Below are positions 53,601 to 60,964 of a DNA stretch of 64,000 bases, piece after piece (within the stretch, counting starts at the first letter, position 1; each line of letters begins with the position of its first letter). The position numbers and the translations under genes were made by a program. The DNA is from Archangium violaceum (lineage in GTDB: Bacteria; Myxococcota; Myxococcia; Myxococcales; Myxococcaceae), in assembly GCF_016887565.1 (NCBI RefSeq), contig NZ_CP069396.1:12754001-12818000 (forward strand). The letters run 5' to 3'. The notes beneath the pieces were generated by a model, which was not told where the DNA came from, searched no databases, and was given only the letters and a program-made list of their open reading frames with translations.

Positions 53601-54791
53601 CCTCGCGCGTCCACGGAGCGCGAGCGGCTCAAGCTCACCGCGAGCATCTTCAGCATCCTCACCGAGCAGGCCTTCTACGCGGACCGGCTGCTGGAGTACT
53701 TCACCTCCTGCCTGGCCGCCATCAACCTGGCGGAGGCCACGCGCGACTTCACCCCCGCCGCCCTCGCCTACAACGCGCTGGGTTACACGGCCGGTCTGGG
53801 CCGGATGCACGGGCTGTCCAACCGCTACTTCCGCCGCGCCACCTCCGCGCGCTCCCCCATCACCGACGTCGTCCAGGGCTCCTACCACCTGACGTTCGGC
53901 CGCTGGGACGAGGGCATGGCGCAGGTGGAGCAGGGCATCGGCGCGGCCCGCGTCATCAATGACCGGCTCACCGTGTGCACCGGCCTGGAGGTGCTGGGCA
54001 TGGGGCTGGAGATGGCGCGCGAGCCGGGCGCCGCCCAGTACGTGCGCGAGTCCATGCTGCGGGTGGCCCAGGAGGCCTCCAACGTCGTCAACGCCATGTG
54101 GGCCCTCACGGAGATGGCGCCCACGCTGCTGCAGCTCGACCGGCTGGACGAGGCGGTGGAGCGGCTGCGCGAGGCGGAGGTGCTGGTGCCCCGGGCGGAC
54201 CCGCTCACCGTGCTGCGCTACCACTGCAACGCGGCGCTCGTCTCCCAGCGCACGGGCGAGCACGGCCGCGTCCTGGCCCACGCGCGCGAGGCCCTGCGCA
54301 TGCTGCGCAAGCGCCCCCTGGTGGTGTGGTCCGACCTCACCTCCCTGAGCGCGCTGGTGCAGGCGTGCATGGAGCTGTGGGAGGAGGCGCGCACCGCCGG
54401 AGAGGCCCTGGCCACCGAGCCCAGGGCCCTGGCCATCGAGTCCCTCCAGGTGCTGCGCAAGGCGAGCAGGCTCTACCCGGTCGCCCTCAGCCGCACCACC
54501 CGCCTGGAGGGGACGAGGGCCTGGCTGGAGGGCCGCTCCGAGCGGGCCCGCGGCCTGTGGCAGCGCGCCATCGAGCACGCGCGCACCTGGCGCATGCCCA
54601 CCGACGAGGGCCTGGCCTTCGCCGAGCTGGCGCGGTGCGCCACCGAGCCCGGCCTCCGCGCCTCGCACGCGGCGCAGGCCCGCCAGGTCTTCGAGCGGCT
54701 CGGGGCCACGGGCTCGCTGCGGGCACTGGACTCATGGGAGCGTCCCTCTTCCTCCCGACCTGAGACGGTACCCGAATCGTCCGCCCTGTGA
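50634..54791 (+). CDS. soluble adenylyl-cyclase-like protein: two class III domains, AAA ATPase, TPR
   Basis: 1385 aa (or 1367 from the ATG at 50688). Cyclase domain 1 (about 50-235): AVLFADLTGFTALAE and DVLRFAGDAVVALW carry both metal Asp but lack the transition-state Asn/Arg. Cyclase domain 2 (about 275-440): TVLFINLGAADF lacks the first metal Asp, but YVMVGHTVNLAARLMQ has Asn and Arg. One composite active site is therefore predicted, as in mammalian cyclases. An AAA/STAND ATPase follows: LLEGEAGLGKS near 490, RPRLVVLDDAHWMD as Walker B. The last 550 residues are TPR-like. The order matches mammalian ADCY10. Confidence 0.88.
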   Translation: MGSSAGVFLPHKAALKPGMNFPSRLHALAAFLPGALLRALLADASRPHEGARLEQQGAVLFADLTGFTALAEAMNGAGPSGAERLRGILDAFFSRLIDTLTAHGGDVLRFAGDAVVALWPAESPEDLPRAVRLAAGCAQAAQALIAGLEPVDGVRLRLKVGIGAGPVQLSDVGGEKGRWDFLVSGEPLLEMARAEHAAQPGEILLGPQAWRLLGEAQGTPRGAAGWRLLEMKPVPLPQVRPPEPVPELEPALRAYLPLVVARRLEAGHGQWLSEFRTATVLFINLGAADFAAGKRHEELQRALRTIQSVLFRYEGSANQVVVDDKGVVMVAAFGLPPLSHEDDAARAVQTALEVRTALREQGVPHRLGLATGRVFCGTTGGAKRREYVMVGHTVNLAARLMQAAVDDILCDATTLRLASTRLRFETLEPLKVKGITHPVPVFRPARGAEGTGASARDTRVVGRQEERSRLASVVRALAERGVGGSVLLEGEAGLGKSVLVSELLERAHAAGVSCVLGAGTAVERSSAYHAWRPILSRLLGLDTLPDEAARTARLLELLRARPEQEAWAPLLNGVLPVEVPENEVVRNMTASLRGANTRELLVQLLDGGVRERPRLVVLDDAHWMDSSSWELALAVLRRVKRLLLVLSTRPPGEAALPEYRQLREAPGTLYLPLERMPHEDVLTLVRQRLGVRQLPPQVASLIRDRAEGHPFFSEELACALRDAGYLTIERGECRLVERSVERMALEMPGTIQGLLTSRIDRLTPQQQLTLKVASVLGRAFPVELLRAVHPVEKDRATLPEQLAELERLGLMRPEDSPAGPVYAFKHVLIQEAAYQLMAFSQRRELHRAVALLHEPELEERGEELLPLLAHHWRLAEEHQRALELLERASEAASSRGAHHETIAFLTQALELTTSGAAPVDELRHARWSARLGSAYHSLGETERSRTHCDSALQLLRKKRPISRAGWGGRLSWELLRHLTRMALGRWLPAPRASTERERLKLTASIFSILTEQAFYADRLLEYFTSCLAAINLAEATRDFTPAALAYNALGYTAGLGRMHGLSNRYFRRATSARSPITDVVQGSYHLTFGRWDEGMAQVEQGIGAARVINDRLTVCTGLEVLGMGLEMAREPGAAQYVRESMLRVAQEASNVVNAMWALTEMAPTLLQLDRLDEAVERLREAEVLVPRADPLTVLRYHCNAALVSQRTGEHGRVLAHAREALRMLRKRPLVVWSDLTSLSALVQACMELWEEARTAGEALATEPRALAIESLQVLRKASRLYPVALSRTTRLEGTRAWLEGRSERARGLWQRAIEHARTWRMPTDEGLAFAELARCATEPGLRASHAAQARQVFERLGATGSLRALDSWERPSSSRPETVPESSAL

Positions 54792-54802
54792 ATCGCTTCA
54801 CA
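54787..54802. promoter_or_regulatory. second CRP-like operator, upstream of MpaB gene
   Basis: TGTGAATCGCTTCACA, 15 of 16 bases identical to the site at 48542. It overlaps the cyclase stop codon and ends 83 bases before the MpaB ATG, nearly the same distance as at the P450 gene. This suggests one regulator controls both transcripts. Confidence 0.7.
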
Positions 54803-54885
54803 GCTCGTGTGGGGAGGGGGTCACTACAATGCCCTTTCGCGGGAGGGGGGTGTCTTTCCAAACATCCCGCGAGGAGTCGAACGTC

Positions 54886-56109
54886 ATGCCACCGAGCCTC
54901 TGGACCCACGAGTTCATGAACGAGATGCGGACGAAGGCGGATCCACTCGCCGACGCCGTCATCGAAAGGTTGTTCACCGAGGGCAAGGTGGACGCGGTCA
55001 ATCACCTGATGCGGACCCTGGTGGAGAACGATGACCTGCCCTCCGCCCGGCTGCCGCCCTACGTGGTGGAGTACCTGGAGCGGACGAAGGCCTCGGTGCC
55101 GCGGTTGGATCCGGAGCGGCTGCGCGCGGGCCAGGAGCTGTTCGACCTGTTCGGCCCCGAGGTGATGATGATCCTCGGCTTCTACTCGCTGCCGGCGGCC
55201 TACGCGGCGCGCAAGGGCGTGCAGGTGCTCTACCGCACCGGCTTCCTGCAGAAGCGCCCCGTGCGGCGCGTCTTCGAGACGGCCCAGATGGTGGTGGACG
55301 TGATGACCGAGGGCGGCATGGAGCCCGACGGCCGGGGCGTGTGCACCACGCAGAAGGTGCGGCTGATGCACGCGGCCATCCGCTACATGATCCGCCACGA
55401 CGCGGCCAACCCCTGGGACGCCGAGGAGCTGGGCCAGCCCATCAACCAGGAGGACCTGGCCGGCACGCTGATGACGTTCTCCTACGTGGTGCTCGAGGGC
55501 ATGAAGGCGCTCCACATCGAGCTCACCCCGGAGCAGCAGGAGGCGTGGCTGTACGCGTGGGTGGGCGTGGGACGCATCATCGGCCTGGACGAGCGGCTGC
55601 TGCCGGCCAACGTGGAGGAGGCGCGCCAGCTCACCTTCCTCATCCGCCAGCGGCAGGTGGAGTTCTCGCCCGAGGGCGTGGCGATGACGGCCGCGCTGCT
55701 CGAGGGCATGAAGCAGCTCACGCCGGACCTGCTGGATGGGCTGCCGGCGAGCATGGTGCACTTCTTCCTGGACCAGGACCAATGGCAGGGCCTGAACGTG
55801 GCGGACATGCTGCAGGTGCCCAGGCCGGACTGGACGACCATCATCCCGCACGCCATCCGGCACATCGCCGACCTGACGGACTGGGTGGGGGACAACACGT
55901 TCGTGGCGGCCAGGCTGCTGCGCTACATCAGCAAGGACATCGTCGAGGGGATGCTGCTGGTGGAGCGCGGAGGTCAGCGCACGCCCTTCTACATCCCGGA
56001 GCACCTGCAGGACAGCTGGAAGGTCAAGCCGGGCATCCGTGCCCGGAACGCGAAGCGCCGGGCAGAGACCGCGCCCATGGGCAATGACTCCAACCAGAAG
56101 GTCGCCTGA
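54886..56109 (+). CDS. oxygenase of the MpaB/DUF2236 (Lcp-like) family
   Basis: 407 aa. The helical core has EVMMILGFYSLPAAYAARKGVQVLY and RRVFETAQMVVDVMTEG, followed by KVRLMHAAIRYMIRHDA with a conserved His/Arg block, typical of the heme-containing DUF2236 family. MpaB-type members cleave prenyl chains (mycophenolic acid), and Lcp cleaves rubber. The ATG was placed after GAGGAG; the open frame extends upstream to 54829. An 8-bp dyad TCGCGGGA/TCCCGCGA (54837-54872) overlaps the leader. The Pyr4-like cyclase follows after two bases. Confidence 0.83.
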   Translation: MPPSLWTHEFMNEMRTKADPLADAVIERLFTEGKVDAVNHLMRTLVENDDLPSARLPPYVVEYLERTKASVPRLDPERLRAGQELFDLFGPEVMMILGFYSLPAAYAARKGVQVLYRTGFLQKRPVRRVFETAQMVVDVMTEGGMEPDGRGVCTTQKVRLMHAAIRYMIRHDAANPWDAEELGQPINQEDLAGTLMTFSYVVLEGMKALHIELTPEQQEAWLYAWVGVGRIIGLDERLLPANVEEARQLTFLIRQRQVEFSPEGVAMTAALLEGMKQLTPDLLDGLPASMVHFFLDQDQWQGLNVADMLQVPRPDWTTIIPHAIRHIADLTDWVGDNTFVAARLLRYISKDIVEGMLLVERGGQRTPFYIPEHLQDSWKVKPGIRARNAKRRAETAPMGNDSNQKVA

Positions 56110-56111
56110 TC

Positions 56112-56855
56112 ATGCACCCCACTTTCAGTCCCGAGCACGTTCGCGGCGGGCCGTTCGATCCGCTCGCCTGGTTCAACATCATCGGGGAGATCGGCTGCGT
56201 CTTCTGGGTGGTGGCCTACTTCTTCATGATCCGCCAGGCCTTCAGGGACAAGTCCTACGGCCTGCCCATGGTGGCCATCTGCATGAACCTGGCCTGGGAG
56301 TTCCTGGCCTCGTGGGTCATCCCCAATCCGGTGCCGCTGTGGCACTTCTTCGACCGGGTGTGGTTCTTCGTGGACCTGGTCATCGTCTACCAGATGTTCC
56401 GCTACGGGCGGGAGCTGCAGACGATTCCGGAGATTCAACGCAACTTCTACTCCATCATCGTCGGCACGACGGCGCTGTCGGGCTTCGGCCTGTATGCCTT
56501 CTACGTGCAGTACCACGACATGCTGGGGCTGATGGGGGCGTTCATGATCAACCTCGTCATGAGCGTGACCTTCATCTTCTTCGCCTTCTCGCGCCGGCAT
56601 CAGGGCGGGCGCGGGCTGTCGGTGCCCGGAGCGTGGTGCAAGATGCTGGGCACGCTGGGCACCTCCATCGAGTGCCACTACGTGATTGGCCTGACGCAGG
56701 AGTGGCTGGGCGGGCTGAACTTCCTCACCTTCCTGTGCCTCTCCATCTTCCTGTTCGACTGCCTCTACATCTACGTGGTGACGAAGGCGGTGAAGTCGAC
56801 GGCGCAGGAGCCGCAACAGCAGCCGGAGCAGACTCCGGCCCTGGCGGTGGCCTGA
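56112..56855 (+). CDS. membrane terpene cyclase-like protein, Pyr4/PaxB family
   Basis: 247 aa with seven hydrophobic helices. FWVVAYFFMIRQAFRDKSYG followed by CMNLAWEFLASWVIP is strikingly like the fungal meroterpenoid cyclase Pyr4, including Glu63 at the same position as the recalled catalytic Glu63. SIFLFDCLYIYVV has Asp216, near Pyr4 Asp218. These enzymes protonate epoxides or double bonds of prenylated substrates in the membrane. Two bases separate it from the MpaB gene, so they are co-translated. Bacterial members are little studied; rhodopsin-like alternatives are unlikely (no retinal Lys motif seen). Confidence 0.78.
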   Translation: MHPTFSPEHVRGGPFDPLAWFNIIGEIGCVFWVVAYFFMIRQAFRDKSYGLPMVAICMNLAWEFLASWVIPNPVPLWHFFDRVWFFVDLVIVYQMFRYGRELQTIPEIQRNFYSIIVGTTALSGFGLYAFYVQYHDMLGLMGAFMINLVMSVTFIFFAFSRRHQGGRGLSVPGAWCKMLGTLGTSIECHYVIGLTQEWLGGLNFLTFLCLSIFLFDCLYIYVVTKAVKSTAQEPQQQPEQTPALAVA

Positions 56856-56862
56856 GCGCGGC

Positions 56863-58965
56863 TCACGCCGCGGTGATGGCACCGGGCTGGACGAGGAAGT
56901 CGCGGCGGGAGAAGCGCGCCGCGAGCTCCTCGGGCCGGCCCGAGTAGTCCACCCGGATGTCGCTGCTGGGGATGAGGTGGTACGAGGCCCGGACCTCCTG
57001 GGCCCCCACCTCCACCACCGTGAAGCCGTGGGCCTCGGTGTCCACGAAGGCGATGCCCGGGTTGCCCTCGCGGAAGGTGGTCTCCAGCTCGGTGACGACG
57101 TAGCGGTAGACGGCGGAGCCGGGAGGGAAGCCCGCGGCCTCCACCTCCGCGCCGGCCTCCTCCTGGACGGCCGTCGAGGAGATGGCGGGCGCGGTGAGGG
57201 CCGGCACCCCGTGCTCCACCGAGGCGAAGGACGCGTGGATGTCCCCCGCGACGAAGAGAACGCGGCCCCCGGCGCGCTCGCGCATCCCATCCAGCAGCTG
57301 GCGCCGCTTGTCCGGGAAGCCGTCCCACTGGTCCACGCTGTAGTAGTAGCGGTTGCGCACCGAGGCCGGCTCCACGTCCGCCTTGGCGCGCAGGTCCCAC
57401 ACCATCGACGTGGGTGACACGGAGCTCGCCACCACCTTCCACGTCTGCGCGCTCTCCGCCGACTCCAGCAGCCACGCCTCCTGGGCCTGACCGAGCGCGT
57501 CCTGCGCCCCGGAGGTGGCCTGGAGCCAGGCGGCGTACACGTCGAAGGTGTCCTTGATGACCACGTAGCGCGCGCCCACGCGGGTGAACAGGTCCGTCTT
57601 CCCCAGGTGTACGAAGGCCAGGCCGCGTGGCTGGCCCGCCGGGTCGATGGGGCCCGCGCCGGGCCGGGCCGCCGCCGTGAGGACCGGGTTGACGTAGGCC
57701 AGCGCGAGGTTGCCCCGCACGGCCGCCGCGGCCCGCGCCGCCGCATCCGCCTGCGCCAGCCCCGCGGCCACCGCGAGCTGCACGTACGCGCCCTGCAACA
57801 CGGCCTTGCGCTCCGGGAAGGCGTCGATGTTCACGTACGCGAAGGCGTCCGTGGCGAAGGCCCCCGTGAGGCCCAGCGAGGCCAGCACCGCCGCGTCCAT
57901 GGCCACCGTGCCCGGGTAGGCGTCCTCGGGGATGAGGTGGTCCGGCCGGTGGGTGCGGTAGTCGGTGACGAGCAGCCGCAGGTGGCTCCCGAAGGTGAAG
58001 TCGCGCCAGATGCGCGTGTCCGGGAAGCGGGGCACGCCTTCGGCGTCGATGGCGCCCGGGGGCGCGTCGGTGGGGTCGATGGGCTGGTACTCGAAGAAGG
58101 CCAGCTCCGCGTTGCGCCGCCGGTCTGGCTGGAATTCGTCGGCGCGCCCGTTGGTGTACGTGGCGTGCGCGTCCCAGCAGTCGTCGGAGAACTCGTGGTC
58201 GTCCCAGGTGACGATGAACGGGTAGCGCGCGTGCACCTGCTGGAGGAAGGGATCGGAGCGGTAGGCGCGGTAGAGGTCCCGGTAGTTGGAGACGGCGTTG
58301 GCGACGAGCTCCGTGCCTCCGCCCACGCTCCGGGGCATGGCGGAGCCCGGGTCCGTGAAGCTCACGTTGCGCGCGGGGTCCGGCGAGGGGACGACCGAGG
58401 AGTCGGACTCGTAGATGTAGTCCCCGACGAACAGGATGAAGTCGAGGTCCTCGTCGAGCTGCAGCAGGCGCTGCCAGGAGTTGTAGTAGCGCCCGCGGAA
58501 GTCCTGGCAGTTGGCCACCGCGAAGCGCACGGGCACGCCCGAGTCCGGAGCCGGAGCGGTGCGGGTGCGGCCCACGGGCGAGCCCAGCCGCTTGTCATCC
58601 TTCTCGACGATGAAGCGGTAGTAGTAGCGCGTCCCGGGCTGGAGGTTCGTCACCTTCACCTTGAGGGTGTGGTCGTGCGCCAGGGTGGCGCGCAGCCCGT
58701 CCAGCTCCAGCACGCGGCGCGTGAAGCCCTCGTCCGTGGCGACCTCCAGGGTGAGCTCGACGTCCGCGTCCGGGTGCTCGGAGTCCACCGCGCGCGTCCA
58801 CAGCACCACGCCGCCGGAGCGCGGGTCTCCCGAGGCCACGGACTGGGGGAAGTACGCGCGCCCCTCCTCCACGGGCGGCTCCTTCTCGGGACAACCGAGG
58901 GCGGTACTCGCCGCCACGGCGACGATGCACTTCAGGATGGTCCGGCGGTGCAGGGGCTGGGACAA
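56863..58965 (-). CDS. PhoD-like alkaline phosphatase, Tat-exported lipoprotein
   Basis: 700 aa with a TTG start: GGAGGAG lies six bases upstream and the product begins MSQPLHRRTILKCIVAVAAS, a Tat signal ending in a lipobox Cys. A GTG at 59034 would add 23 residues ahead of the signal. A fibronectin-like N-terminal domain (QSVASGDPRSGGVVLWTRA, PGTRYYYRFIVE) precedes the metallophosphatase: RFAVANCQDF, LFVGDYIYESD and VTWDDHEFSDD bind Ca/Fe. It hydrolyses phosphodiesters or monoesters outside the membrane. It converges with the Pyr4-like gene, 7 bases apart. Confidence 0.85.
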   Translation of the reverse strand: MSQPLHRRTILKCIVAVAASTALGCPEKEPPVEEGRAYFPQSVASGDPRSGGVVLWTRAVDSEHPDADVELTLEVATDEGFTRRVLELDGLRATLAHDHTLKVKVTNLQPGTRYYYRFIVEKDDKRLGSPVGRTRTAPAPDSGVPVRFAVANCQDFRGRYYNSWQRLLQLDEDLDFILFVGDYIYESDSSVVPSPDPARNVSFTDPGSAMPRSVGGGTELVANAVSNYRDLYRAYRSDPFLQQVHARYPFIVTWDDHEFSDDCWDAHATYTNGRADEFQPDRRRNAELAFFEYQPIDPTDAPPGAIDAEGVPRFPDTRIWRDFTFGSHLRLLVTDYRTHRPDHLIPEDAYPGTVAMDAAVLASLGLTGAFATDAFAYVNIDAFPERKAVLQGAYVQLAVAAGLAQADAAARAAAAVRGNLALAYVNPVLTAAARPGAGPIDPAGQPRGLAFVHLGKTDLFTRVGARYVVIKDTFDVYAAWLQATSGAQDALGQAQEAWLLESAESAQTWKVVASSVSPTSMVWDLRAKADVEPASVRNRYYYSVDQWDGFPDKRRQLLDGMRERAGGRVLFVAGDIHASFASVEHGVPALTAPAISSTAVQEEAGAEVEAAGFPPGSAVYRYVVTELETTFREGNPGIAFVDTEAHGFTVVEVGAQEVRASYHLIPSSDIRVDYSGRPEELAARFSRRDFLVQPGAITAA

Positions 58966-59095
58966 GGAACTCCTCCGCGTCTCTCCGGGCTCTACAAGCC
59001 GGAGGACGGGAGGGTACGGAGCGGGCACGGACACTCTTCTGCGACTCCGGGGCAGCGTGTCTCCCGCTCACCACCCGGGCGCCAGGGAGCGTCCA

Positions 59096-59587
59096 CTACT
59101 CCCCGGAGTCCCCCAGCTCGCGCGTCATCTCCACCATCGTGGGACGCCAGCCGAGCCGCGCGAAGAGCCGCCGCGCCGCCTCGTTCTGTGACGCCGTCAT
59201 CAGGATGATGCGCGGCAACCCCTGGGCCCGCAGCCGGCGAATCATCTCCTCGGCGAGCAGCGCGCCCACGCCACTGCCCCGCTCCGACTCGTCCACCCAG
59301 AGGTCGTGCAGCTCGCCGTGCGCGTCCAGCAGCGCGTTCCAGTCACGGCCCTCCACGGTGGCGTAGACGTAGCCCACCACCCGCCCCTCCCGCTCCGCCA
59401 CCAGCACCACCGCGCCCTGCCGCTTCAGCTCCCGCGACAGCCACCAGCGGTAGCCCGACTCCACATCCCGCTCCGGCTCCATGAAGCGCTCGGAGTCGTA
59501 CGCGTGATGCAGGCGGACGAGCGCCGCGCCCATGCGGCCCAGCGCGGGCGCGTCCTCGGGTCTGGCGCTCCGGACGGTGACGGACAT
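59096..59587 (-). CDS. GNAT-family N-acetyltransferase
   Basis: 163 aa. Motif A is DLWVDESERGSGVGALLAEEM with the R/Q-x-x-G-x-G/A acetyl-CoA loop, preceded by VVGYVYATVEG strands and followed by IILMTASQNEAARRLFARLGW (motif B). It acetylates an unknown amine. It lies between the phosphatase and the histidine kinase pair on the same strand, 18 bases after the kinase stop. Confidence 0.85.
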   Translation of the reverse strand: MSVTVRSARPEDAPALGRMGAALVRLHHAYDSERFMEPERDVESGYRWWLSRELKRQGAVVLVAEREGRVVGYVYATVEGRDWNALLDAHGELHDLWVDESERGSGVGALLAEEMIRRLRAQGLPRIILMTASQNEAARRLFARLGWRPTMVEMTRELGDSGE

Positions 59588-59605
59588 GCCTCGCGCGCCC
59601 CTGGA

Positions 59606-60964
59606 TTACTGCTGCTCCGCGGGACCCACGGCCGACACCATGGCCTCCGGCCCGCGCGGCAGCTTCACCCGGAAGGTGGAGCCCTTGCCCGGCGCGCTGT
59701 CCACCTCGATGCTGCCACCCAGCCCCGAGACGATGCCGTAGCAGATGGACAGGCCCAGGCCCGTCCCCGTCCCCGGCGGCTTCGTGGTGAAGAAGGGGTC
59801 GAAGATGCGGCCCAGGTGCTCCGGGGGAATCCCCGTCCCGTTGTCCTTCACCTCCACCACCACCCAGCCGTCGTCCCGCTGGCGCGCGACGATCGTCACC
59901 CGCGGCTCCGCCGTGCCCTGGATGGCGTACCCCGCGTTGTTCAGCAGCCCGAGGAAGACCTGCTCCAATCCCTGCTCGCTGCCCCACACGGCCGGCACGT
60001 CCTGGAAGTCACGCACCACCTGCGCCTTGGGCCCCAGCGTGTAGCTGGCACCCGACAGGGCGTGGTCCAGCACCTCGCGCAGATCCACCCGTCCCGGCGG
60101 CTGCCCGTCCAGCCGCGAGAAGAGCCGGAAGTCATTGACGATGCGCAGGATGCGCTCGGCGCCGATCAACGCGTCCGCGCACACCTCGCTCAACTCCTTC
60201 GCGTCCGCCTGCCGGCCCCCCTTCACCTGGTCCTCCAGCTCCGCGCGCATGAAGCCCACGCTCGCCATGATGACGCTCAAGGGGTTGTTGATTTCGTGGG
60301 CCAGTCCGCCGCTCAACCGCCCGAGCGCCTCCAGCCGCTGGGACTGGGCCAGGCGCAGCTCCAGCTTCGCCCGGTCCTCCATCTCCTTGCGCAGCCGCTC
60401 GTTGGCCATGGCCAGCTCGCGCGTCCACTCCTCCACCTCGCGCGACAGGTCCTCCAGCCGCCGGTGGCTCTGGCGCAACAGCTCCCACTTCTCGGTGAGC
60501 GCGTGCGCCAGCTGCCGCACCTCGATGTTGTCGAAGGGCTTGCGCAGGATGAGCAGGCGCTGGCTGAGCCCCAGCCGCTGCGTCATCTCCTCCCACGAGT
60601 AGTCGGAGTAGGCCGAGCACAGGACGATCTGCAGGTCCTCGTCCTCCTTCCACAGGCGGCGCGCCGTCTCCACGCCGTCGATGCCGGGAGGCATGCGGAT
60701 GTCCACGAAGGCCAGGGCGTACGGCCGCCCGTCGGCCACCGCGGCCTTCACCCGGGCGATGCCCTCCTCGCCCTGATAGGCCGAGTCCACCTCGAAGCCC
60801 GCGTCCACGGGCGCCGTCTCGGGGCCTCCGAAGAGCGCGGCTTCCATGGCGTCCAGCGCGGTGCTGGCCGGTGGCGCACACAGAATCTTGCGGAAGTCCT
60901 GGTGGATGGCCTGGTTGTCGTCCACCACCAGGATGCGGCGGTTGGCTGCGGTGGGGGCACTCAT
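59606..60964 (-). CDS. histidine kinase with N-terminal receiver domain
   Basis: 452 aa, cytoplasmic. The receiver (1-145) has [22 protein letters not shown] with Asp88, and LILRKPFD. A coiled coil follows (150-205). [16 protein letters not shown] carries the phosphoacceptor His223. The ATPase has [37 protein letters not shown]. Its ATG overlaps the stop of the PAS kinase at 60961 by four bases, so the membrane kinase may phosphorylate this receiver, forming a two-step relay. Confidence 0.9.
   Translation of the reverse strand: MSAPTAANRRILVVDDNQAIHQDFRKILCAPPASTALDAMEAALFGGPETAPVDAGFEVDSAYQGEEGIARVKAAVADGRPYALAFVDIRMPPGIDGVETARRLWKEDEDLQIVLCSAYSDYSWEEMTQRLGLSQRLLILRKPFDNIEVRQLAHALTEKWELLRQSHRRLEDLSREVEEWTRELAMANERLRKEMEDRAKLELRLAQSQRLEALGRLSGGLAHEINNPLSVIMASVGFMRAELEDQVKGGRQADAKELSEVCADALIGAERILRIVNDFRLFSRLDGQPPGRVDLREVLDHALSGASYTLGPKAQVVRDFQDVPAVWGSEQGLEQVFLGLLNNAGYAIQGTAEPRVTIVARQRDDGWVVVEVKDNGTGIPPEHLGRIFDPFFTTKPPGTGTGLGLSICYGIVSGLGGSIEVDSAPGKGSTFRVKLPRGPEAMVSAVGPAEQQ

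Noticed and set aside
56112-56855. Seven-helix protein as a microbial rhodopsin
   Set aside because: No Schiff-base Lys context in the last helix; sequence around Glu63 fits Pyr4-type cyclases instead.
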